From: Gallionellaceae bacterium
Lineage (GTDB): Bacteria > Pseudomonadota > Gammaproteobacteria > Burkholderiales > Gallionellaceae
Reading direction: 5' to 3'
Length of the DNA: 8,379 bases
NCBI GenBank assembly: GCA_030646595.1
Contig: JAUSKS010000085.1
Location: 1-8,379 of the forward strand
Shown: positions 1-8,379 of the stretch, one piece after another
How positions within the stretch are numbered: the first letter of the stretch is position 1
Layout: every line of letters starts with the position of its first letter
Made by a program: the position numbers and the translations under genes
The notes under the pieces: model-generated
Seen by the model: only the letters and a program-made list of their open reading frames with translations
The model's database searches: none
What the model was told of the DNA's origin: nothing

Positions 1-1432
1 TGGCGTTTTCGTCAAGGATGCCGGTGAGTGCGTGGGGGTAAGTGGGGTTTTCGTACAGGTAAGTTTTTGTGGTTAGGTCGGGATAGGTGACCAAACTCAG
101 ATTGCTGTTCGCGTCGTAGGTGTATCCATACACGCCGCCTGCGGGGTCGGTCATTTTGACGATGCGGCTTAGTGAGTCATAACCCAAGCTCAGGCTGCGG
201 GCGTAAGCATCGGTCACGCGGATCAGCAGGCCAGCGGATAAGGCGGCGGTGGTTGGTACGCCTGCGGCATCCAGTACATAGCCGCCATTCGGTGTCACGG
301 CGCTGCCGTCGCTATAATTTAGCGTGGTGGTCTGGCCGATCCGGTTGGTGGTGGAGGTCAGCTGACCAGAGGCGTTGTAGGTTTCGATTTTGTGATCATC
401 GGTGGTGTAGGTCCAGCCGGTGAGTTTGCCTGCAGCATCGAATTGGCTGGTGAGTTGGCCCGTGACGTCAGCGTCAGATTGCCAAGTGTCTCCGCTGCGG
501 GTGTAGGTGTAGGTTTTGCCGTCGTCACGGGTTACGTAGGCGGTGATGGCCGTATTATCAGGTATCCAATTGGGTTGCAGGCCAAGGCGGTATACGGTTG
601 AGTTGGCTGGTAATGGATAGGAGGGTGGTGGAGCCGGGGTACCTTGTATGGTGCGGTTCCAACCTAAACGCCAACTATTTTGGCCGAAGAAACTTTGTGC
701 GGGGGTTTCATAGGCAGCCTGACTATTATAAGTACGCTTGAATTCCAGCCCGGAAGGTGCGCGGCAATCTACTTCAACCTGATATTTTAACCCGGTTCCT
801 ACGTTGATCGGGTTACCTTGGCTGAGCGAACATGACCCGCCCGTATTCTTGCCGGAATATCCGGTGGCCGTCGTGGTGGTGCAGGCCGTTTGATCCCGGT
901 TCGCTACCAGACTTGAGTTGCAGGTGCAGGTGGTGTCATTTAAGGGCGTAGAACTGCTGGGGCATTGGGGGATCACCTCACGCTCGCACATGGAGGTGCT
1001 GAAATTATACGAATACGGGACTGTTGGATTGACGGTGGGCTCGGGGCAAGTAACCGATCCCATGATAAAAAAAACATGGACTGTAGTACGATCGCACTCA
1101 GTCCTCCAAGTCGTGGCATTTATGCGGGTGATATTAATTGCACTGCCGCCTCCCACAGTGCTACAAGCTGAGTTTGCTGCAAGCTGCACAGAGGGTAAAC
1201 ACATTATATTTTGTGAGCTAGTGAAACATGCGCCCGGAAGCGGCGCAACCTGCTCTACTACCGCCTGCGCCTCAGTTGCCACTCCTAACATCATCAACAC
1301 CGCCATGAGTAATTTCACCAAGCGACGGGCGAGAATGGAATCAATGGGGTCAGACTCCATTGATGTACCCCATAGCCGTGGGATGATCGCCAGTTGCTTA
1401 AACATGGAATCCGTTGTGCTTTTCATAATCAT
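1..1432 (-). CDS. Secreted RHS/YD-repeat protein, N-terminal part (C-terminus beyond window)
   Basis: The frame is open from an upstream stop at 1448-1450 to the left edge, giving 477 visible codons. From the ATG at 1430-1432, residues 34-57 form a signal peptide (RR..K, then LLMAVLMMLG, ending AQA before VVEQ), so export is likely. Residues 58-223 are rich in cysteine (12 Cys). The motif GNPINVGTG at 206-214, followed by a cysteine and EFKRTYNS, is the usual entry (DUF6531-like) to RHS proteins. RHS/YD repeats follow, such as GYDSLSRI, GYTYDANSNL and the TGQLTSQFDAAGKLTGWTYT region. In the family such repeats form a hollow shell that often encloses a C-terminal toxin, but no toxin or immunity gene is visible here. 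The start is uncertain: ATGs lie at 1430-1432, 1424-1426 and 1358-1360, none has a convincing ribosome binding site, and codons 23-46 or so lie in or next to a mobile repeat. A GTG just before KLLMAV would also give a good signal peptide. Confidence 0.85.
   Translation of the reverse strand, partial: MIMKSTTDSMFKQLAIIPRLWGTSMESDPIDSILARRLVKLLMAVLMMLGVATEAQAVVEQVAPLPGACFTSSQNIMCLPSVQLAANSACSTVGGGSAINITRINATTWRTECDRTTVHVFFIMGSVTCPEPTVNPTVPYSYNFSTSMCEREVIPQCPSSSTPLNDTTCTCNSSLVANRDQTACTTTTATGYSGKNTGGSCSLSQGNPINVGTGLKYQVEVDCRAPSGLEFKRTYNSQAAYETPAQSFFGQNSWRLGWNRTIQGTPAPPPSYPLPANSTVYRLGLQPNWIPDNTAITAYVTRDDGKTYTYTRSGDTWQSDADVTGQLTSQFDAAGKLTGWTYTTDDHKIETYNASGQLTSTTNRIGQTTTLNYSDGSAVTPNGGYVLDAAGVPTTAALSAGLLIRVTDAYARSLSLGYDSLSRIVKMTDPAGGVYGYTYDANSNLSLVTYPDLTTKTYLYENPTYPHALTGILDENA
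1340..1393. repeat. 54-bp palindrome-containing repeat, copy 1
   Basis: A near-perfect 25-nt palindrome (1340-1364) has arms ATCAATGG and CCATTGAT around GGTCAGACT, which itself pairs as GTC-A-GAC. It is followed by a conserved tail TACCCCATAG.CGTGGGAT. The unit matches 1524-1577 at 50 of 54 positions. It lies inside the 5' end of the rhs reading frame. The motif resembles short palindromes associated with REP-associated tyrosine transposases in betaproteobacteria; that link is from memory, not from a search. Confidence 0.8.
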
Positions 1433-1465
1433 TTGTGCATTTCGCCATTAACTCATTCATTCCCC

Positions 1466-1490
1466 GGGTTACGCCGCAAGCGGCTAACCC
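1466..1490. repeat. REP-like hairpin
   Basis: GGGTTA, one unpaired C, GCCGC, an AA loop, GCGGC and TAACCC form a stem of 11 base pairs with a single bulge. It sits between the two 54-bp repeats and just upstream of the rhs reading frame. The look is that of common intergenic REP-type hairpins, but only one copy is in the window. Confidence 0.65.
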
Positions 1491-1503
1491 AGGCTACGTT
1501 TGC

Positions 1504-1531
1504 AACAAAATCAATGGAACAAAATCAATGG
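1504..1531. repeat. 14-bp tandem duplication
   Basis: AACAAAATCAATGG occurs twice head to tail (1504-1517 and 1518-1531). The second unit runs into the palindrome of the second 54-bp repeat, so the left edge of that repeat has been duplicated. Confidence 0.8.
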
Positions 1532-1577
1532 GGTCAGACTCGATTGATCTACCCCATAGTCGTGGGATTATCGCCAG
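1524..1577. repeat. 54-bp palindrome-containing repeat, copy 2
   Basis: This is a direct-orientation copy of 1340-1393, offset by 184 bp, with four substitutions (at 1542, 1549, 1560 and 1569). The palindrome arm here reads CGATTGAT instead of CCATTGAT, so its stem is weakened by one pair. No transposase gene lies nearby, so any mobility would have to be supplied in trans. Confidence 0.8.
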
Positions 1578-1733
1578 CTTTTGGTGCATCATGACGTGCA
1601 TCATTTCCTACTACCCCTTCAAGCTATCAGTATCACCCACATTGATGGTACACAGATCATCAAATCAAAAATGCAATCCATGCGTCTATTCGGCGCTATA
1701 TAAAATGCTCGCCACTGCGCATTTATACTCCAT

Positions 1734-1739
1734 AAGGAG
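1734..1739 (+). promoter_or_regulatory. Shine-Dalgarno sequence before small broken ORF
   Basis: AAGGAG lies 10 nt before the ATG at 1750. A TATACT hexamer at 1724-1729 resembles a -10 box, but it is too close to give a normal leader and has no matching -35 element. Confidence 0.4.
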
Positions 1740-1749
1740 TTAGCCCATT

Positions 1750-1977
1750 ATGGCCCGCGCCGCTGCTCTGCGCATGGCGCTGATTATTACATTTGCTGCT
1801 GATTTTATTTTAGCCAAGACATGCTGAACTGGCCTTGTTATTATTTTGGGGCGACTGACTTTATTTAATCGGCAACTTGCCCGCTACGAATTAAACCATA
1901 AGACATTGCTCTTCACAACTGGCAAAACTGAAGATGATGCTCCAGCGTTATTCCTTAACGATCCAAGGAAGCGCTGA
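1750..1977 (+). pseudogene. Small broken reading frame with in-frame TGA, cut by MITE-like element
   Basis: ATG at 1750 follows an AAGGAG. The frame runs 25 codons (hydrophobic MALIITFAADFILA segment) to a TGA at 1825-1827. The same frame then stays open for 49 more codons (GLVIILGRLTLFNRQLARYE, later GKTEDDAPALFLND) and ends at a TGA at 1975-1977, inside the left terminal repeat of the 110-bp element. It could be a decayed small membrane-protein gene with one nonsense mutation and a replaced 3' end, a real 25-residue peptide, or chance. Recoding of TGC-TGA as Cys-Sec is conceivable, but no clear SECIS-like hairpin is seen. I do not recognise the family. Confidence 0.3.
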
Positions 1978-2076
1978 TTACATCTGAATTTGTCACTCCC
2001 ACGAGGGCGGGAGTCCAGTTAAATCAACAAGCTGGATGCCCGCCTTCGCGGGCATGACGACTTAATCAGCGCTTCC
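1967..2076. mobile_element. MITE-like non-autonomous element, 110 bp
   Basis: Perfect 14-bp terminal inverted repeats, GGAAGCGCTGATTA (1967-1980) and TAATCAGCGCTTCC (2063-2076), are flanked by the direct repeat CCAA (1963-1966 and 2077-2080), a likely 4-bp target duplication. An inner imperfect inverted repeat (1992-2018 against 2032-2058, 21 of 27 pairs) carries the 'CCCGCCTTCGCGGGC' type hairpin common in betaproteobacterial intergenic DNA. No coding capacity. It lies just past the mltB stop, so its hairpin may also end mltB transcripts. Confidence 0.75.
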
Positions 2077-2103
2077 CCAACTATAATTCGCGACATATTC
2101 CAT

Positions 2104-3054
2104 TTACCGCTCATTACGCAATGCGTTTGCAAGCTGAAACACGGACATGGCGTAAAAATTACTGTTGTTATAAAGGGTAATGACTTGAAAATTCTTGAAG
2201 GCCAGCCAAAATTCCGCTCCAGTCGCCACTGTAAAATCCAGCAGCAGCGCAGAATATTCGCTGTTATATGGAGCCAAGGGAATTACCCCTGCTGCTTTCC
2301 AGGCAACCAGCGGTCGTGGGTCGCGTAAGCTGCCTGGGCAAGATTCGGCGCTAACCTTGGCTCGTACCGCCACTGGCTCATCCTTGCGCCAACCATATTG
2401 TTTAAGGTAATTAGCCACACTGCCTATGGCATCTATCGGATCATTCAACAAATCAATCTCATCATCATTATCAAAGTCTACTGCGTGTTTGCGGTAGCTA
2501 CTGGGCATGAATTGCGGGATGCCCAAGGCACCGGCGTAAGAGCTTTGTATCTTGAATAGCTCCCATTCCTGGTCACGCGCCAGCAGCAGATAGTTTTCCA
2601 GCTCACTGCGGAAAAAAGCCGCGCGCGGCGGGTAACTGAACGCCAGCGTGGTCAATGCGTCCAACACGCTAAATTTACCGCTATTGCGCCCGTATAGCGT
2701 TTCCACACCGATCACGGCAACAATAATTTCCTGCGGTACGCCGTATTCCTTTTCGGCGATTTTCAGCGCGGCTGCATAGCGCGACCAAAACTCCAGGCCG
2801 CCCTTGATGCGCTTGTCGTTAATAAAAGCGGCACGGTATTCCAACCAGGGTTTGATGGTGCTAGGCGTAGTAATGGCAGTAATGACGGTCTGTTGATAAT
2901 GAGCACGCTGGAAGACCTGTACCAGTTCCTCGCGCTTGAATTGGTGCTTGGTCACCATTTCATCAATGAATAACGGAATGCCGGGCAAGTCGTCTGCGAT
3001 ACAAGGCGCAGCAAATAGCGCAAGAATGAAGGTAAAATGGAAACGGATAAGCAT
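2104..3054 (-). CDS. mltB: Lytic murein transglycosylase B (GH103/SLT_2)
   Basis: The enzyme cleaves peptidoglycan between MurNAc and GlcNAc, forming 1,6-anhydroMurNAc, in the periplasm. From the ATG at 3052-3054 the protein is 316 residues. Residues 1-20 are a signal peptide (MLIRFHFTFILALFAAPCIA, then DD); the Cys is preceded by Pro, so this is not a good lipobox, unlike the E. coli lipoprotein MltB. Catalytic Glu118 sits in VIGVETLYGR. SYAGALGIPQFMPSSY (about 172-187) forms the substrate groove, and DFDNDDEIDL matches the EF-hand-like calcium loop of Slt35. AIGSVANYLKQYGW follows. A GTG at 3085-3087 would add 11 residues; neither start has a strong ribosome binding site, and I prefer the ATG because it begins a standard signal peptide. 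The gene is divergent from trxB, so the two share an upstream region of about 80 bp. Confidence 0.93.
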   Translation of the reverse strand: MLIRFHFTFILALFAAPCIADDLPGIPLFIDEMVTKHQFKREELVQVFQRAHYQQTVITAITTPSTIKPWLEYRAAFINDKRIKGGLEFWSRYAAALKIAEKEYGVPQEIIVAVIGVETLYGRNSGKFSVLDALTTLAFSYPPRAAFFRSELENYLLLARDQEWELFKIQSSYAGALGIPQFMPSSYRKHAVDFDNDDEIDLLNDPIDAIGSVANYLKQYGWRKDEPVAVRAKVSAESCPGSLRDPRPLVAWKAAGVIPLAPYNSEYSALLLDFTVATGAEFWLAFKNFQVITLYNNSNFYAMSVFQLANALRNER

Positions 3055-3109
3055 CCTGTATTTTAACTCGACATTAAGGTGGCTCACTGTTAAATTTCGC
3101 CCCCTTTGA

Positions 3110-4090
<981 letters not shown>

Positions 4091-4117
4091 ACCTGGAAAA
4101 AGCAGTTGGCCACATAA

Positions 4118-4146
4118 CCAGCGACTTGGCTGGCGTCTTTTGCCAG
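4118..4146 (+). terminator. Possible weak terminator with two competing hairpins after trxB
   Basis: Starting 28 nt after the trxB stop, CCAGC-GACTTG-GCTGG (4118-4133) can form a 5-bp stem followed by CGTCTTTT. CTGGC-GTCTTTT-GCCAG (4130-4146) is an alternative overlapping stem. The stems are short and the T run is only four, so termination is plausible but not proven. Confidence 0.3.
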
Positions 4147-4172
4147 CTTAGTCGAATGGCTAGTAGTTTCAT

Positions 4173-4293
4173 CAGAGAACACAGAGCTCACAGAGAATAG
4201 CAATGGGTTGTCGTTAATGATCCGCTTATTCATCGGGTAAATATTAACAATGGGTGTACCTGCATCCTCTCTGTGTCCTCTGTGATCTCTGTG
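4173..4293. repeat. Inverted repeat built of 9-nt-spaced CAGAG / CTCTGTG units
   Basis: On the left, CAGAG recurs at 4173, 4182 and 4191. On the right, CTCTGTG recurs at 4269, 4278 and 4287. Both have a strict 9-nt period and are complementary, so transcripts could fold the arms together around a loop of about 70 nt. The right arm continues into GGCTTGAACTGCGG. I recall similar 'CTCTGTG' runs as dispersed intergenic repeats in betaproteobacteria. The rest of the gap 4091-4354 holds nothing gene-like. Confidence 0.6.
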
Positions 4294-4340
4294 GCTTGAA
4301 CTGCGGTTTTTAGCATAATGAAACTCGTGCATCATGCTAT

Positions 4341-4344
4341 GGAG
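4341..4344 (+). promoter_or_regulatory. Shine-Dalgarno deciding the smr start
   Basis: GGAG lies 10 nt before the ATG at 4355. The in-frame ATG at 4334 has no ribosome binding site and lies before this sequence, so the downstream start is preferred. Confidence 0.5.
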
Positions 4345-4354
4345 TGTACCGCCC

Positions 4355-6857
<2,503 letters not shown>

Positions 6858-6864
6858 GGTGCTT

Positions 6865-8379
6865 TCAGACAGATGGCGCAGCGCGGTTCGCAACTTCTAG
6901 CAAGGCATCCAGCACAGTAATAACTTCGGATGAGATTTCATCTACTGGAATGGCATCAGCCAGGCCATGGTAGTCACGCTTGAAGGTTTGTTGGGGAACG
7001 CCGAGGCGTTCGTAAAAAAGTTTGAACAGCGGATCGAGGAAATCGTCGGTAACCTTGATATCTGGCCCCCAAGGGTCAGGCTTGTTGGTAATGCTCAGGG
7101 CATGAGTAATTTCCGTCAGACTGGCTTCAAGTTTTTCGAGACGGTTCTGACGTTCGGCCAGTTCAATGAGATCATCATCGCGCAACCCCGCCTGCACAAA
7201 AGCTCGTAGGCTGGCAGGCGTTACCAGATAATTTTCGATTTCCCGACGCGACCACATGCACTCGGTGAGTTTCGAGCCGGTATGTAGTTCTTTATCAAGA
7301 AAATCGAATAAAGCGAAACCGACCAGGTCAGCCTTAGCCTCGCGCAACCCTTGAAAATGATTTCGAGCCTCTTGGGGTTGATTACTACCCAGATAGATGG
7401 CAGGTACCAAATCATGCAGCACGGCTTTGGCTGGGTGGTCGAGACGTTCCGCCAAGCGCCGCAGAATAGCCAGGTCTGTGGAGCCTTCCAGGTAGAGCAT
7501 CCAGCCTTTTTGCTCGGCTAGATAATAGTCGGCCATGCGGATACTTTCCAAAGCCTTTTTGACTTGGCCACGGGATCGGGTATCTATACGGTGGGGTTTC
7601 CCAACAAAAGCCATAACAACATCTCGCTCAGCAGCTTCCTGCAAAACGACTTCGGAATGACTGGCGGCTATAATCTGAGAACCATTGACTCCCGCAATTT
7701 CCGTAAGGAGGTTATAAACATCACGCTGGCGCAATATCTCCAGATGCGCATCTGGTTCATCCAACAACAGTACCGCGCCGGGGTTGGCGAGCATATAGCT
7801 CAAAAGTAGTAAAACCTGCTGGCAGCCGCGTCCTGATGATGAGAGATCAAGTTCAACCCCCGACCTTTCTTTGTAAGTTAGCGATAGCTCGGCGCGCTCC
7901 TTGATGTAAGCAGGTTCTTGCAAGGTGATGTGGAAGAGATTTTCAATGTGGCCGACAAGTTCACGCCATGCGCTTTTGTCATCGCGCATGAAGAGTTGCC
8001 AGCACAGATTGCGAAGTACTTGTGCGGTCTGGCCTTCGCCGATCAGAACGCTAATTTCTCCTGCTTCTTTTCGATGTTCGCGCTCGGCCAGCCCGGACAT
8101 GGGTGGAAGAAATACCACGTTGTGGCGGCGAACCGCTTCAGGAATGCGACCGTCATCACTGTCTTTTAGACGACAGTAAAAAGACTCTTCATTGGCGTAG
8201 TAAAATTCTAGGGTGCATATCCATGGCTTATCTTCGTGAACACCTTCTGCAGTAAGCGTTATATAAACATTGCTTGTTTTTTTGCTTATACGGTCAATTT
8301 CATGAGTACGAAGATCATTCCAAAGCAGCTTGGTACCGGGTACCGGAAGCGAATAAAGGTCGCGCCGCTTGATAGTGAC
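6865..8379 (-). CDS. ABC-type ATPase with TOPRIM-like C-terminal domain (OLD-like), N-terminus beyond window
   Basis: The frame is open from the right edge to a TGA at 6865-6867, giving 504 visible residues; the Walker A part lies outside. In visible numbering there is an ABC-like signature LSSSGRGCQQ (178-188), Walker B AVLLLDEPDAHLE (202-214) with catalytic Glu and D-loop, and a switch His in AASHSEVVL. Then comes a TOPRIM-like start, WMLYLEGSTDLAILRRLAER (293-312, Glu297), with an acidic FALFDFLDKE (355-364) that may stand for the second metal-binding motif, and SRREIENYL (377-385). This order (SMC-like ATPase, then TOPRIM) is that of OLD/GajA-type nucleases, used in DNA repair and phage defence; I infer only the architecture, not the activity. 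A GTG at 8118 is an internal codon, not the start. The gene abuts nadE by 7 nt on the same strand. Confidence 0.8.
   Translation of the reverse strand, partial: VTIKRRDLYSLPVPGTKLLWNDLRTHEIDRISKKTSNVYITLTAEGVHEDKPWICTLEFYYANEESFYCRLKDSDDGRIPEAVRRHNVVFLPPMSGLAEREHRKEAGEISVLIGEGQTAQVLRNLCWQLFMRDDKSAWRELVGHIENLFHITLQEPAYIKERAELSLTYKERSGVELDLSSSGRGCQQVLLLLSYMLANPGAVLLLDEPDAHLEILRQRDVYNLLTEIAGVNGSQIIAASHSEVVLQEAAERDVVMAFVGKPHRIDTRSRGQVKKALESIRMADYYLAEQKGWMLYLEGSTDLAILRRLAERLDHPAKAVLHDLVPAIYLGSNQPQEARNHFQGLREAKADLVGFALFDFLDKELHTGSKLTECMWSRREIENYLVTPASLRAFVQAGLRDDDLIELAERQNRLEKLEASLTEITHALSITNKPDPWGPDIKVTDDFLDPLFKLFYERLGVPQQTFKRDYHGLADAIPVDEISSEVITVLDALLEVANRAAPSV

Larger units (their letters stand above)
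1451..2103. other. Gene-poor, repeat-rich interval
   Basis: This stretch lies between the rhs frame and mltB and holds no convincing intact gene. Its contents are the REP-like hairpin, the 14-bp tandem repeat, copy 2 of the 54-bp repeat, a small broken reading frame at 1750-1977 and the MITE-like element at 1967-2076. Longer open frames across it, including a plus-strand frame at 1435-1743, have no ribosome binding site, mainly translate the repeats and look accidental. Confidence 0.7.

Noticed and set aside
918..1451. 177-codon plus-strand open frame opposite rhs
   Set aside because: It is antisense to a frame with clear signal peptide and RHS motifs, has no ribosome binding site or known motif, and its C-terminal part translates the 54-bp repeat.
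1435..1743. 102-codon plus-strand open frame
   Set aside because: It has no ribosome binding site. Much of it is translated repeat sequence, which explains its similarity to the 918-1451 frame.
1822..1827. TGC-TGA as a selenocysteine site
   Set aside because: No clear SECIS-like hairpin follows within about 40 nt, and the frame matches no selenoprotein I know; nonsense decay is simpler.
4173..4293. Short-period repeats as a CRISPR array
   Set aside because: Units are only 5-7 nt with 2-4 nt spacing and inverted arms. No 25-40 nt repeats with unique spacers exist.
6858..6893. TTG start extending nadE by 12 residues
   Set aside because: It would overlap the upstream ATPase stop, has no ribosome binding site, and known NadE proteins begin at the MKLAIAQIN segment.

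Overview
The window looks like a chromosomal segment of a betaproteobacterium, probably in or near the Nitrosomonadales (Gallionella- or Nitrosomonas-like). This is inferred from the nadE-glnB gene order, the style of the MltB, TrxB, Smr and P-II proteins, and the intergenic repeats: 'GGGGTCAGACTC...ATTGAT' palindromes, 'GCCCGCCTTCGCGGGC' hairpins and 'CTCTGTG' arrays. No rRNA, tRNA or CRISPR array was seen.

Left part (1-1432, minus strand): the N-terminal 477 codons of a secreted, cysteine-rich RHS/YD-repeat protein. Its C-terminus, where a toxin tip would lie, is beyond the left edge. The region 1340-2103 is repeat-rich. It holds two copies of a 54-bp palindromic repeat (one inside the 5' end of the rhs reading frame), a REP-like hairpin, a 14-bp tandem duplication, a small broken reading frame behind a good Shine-Dalgarno sequence, and a 110-bp MITE-like element with 14-bp perfect terminal inverted repeats and a CCAA target duplication.

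Middle (2104-4882): housekeeping genes. mltB (minus, periplasmic lytic transglycosylase) is divergent from trxB (plus, thioredoxin reductase). A 264-bp gap with a 9-nt-period inverted repeat follows, then a stand-alone Smr-domain nuclease gene (plus) whose stop codon overlaps that of the convergent glnB.

Right part (4879-8379, minus strand): a tightly packed gene string read right to left. It comprises a large ABC-type ATPase with a TOPRIM-like (OLD-family-like) C-terminal half, truncated by the right edge; then nadE (glutamine-dependent NAD+ synthetase) 7 bp downstream; then glnB (P-II nitrogen sensor) 35 bp further on. nadE and glnB are both tied to glutamine status. The ATPase is the accessory-looking member and the best candidate in the window for a poorly described (repair or defence) function, although its N-terminus is not visible.
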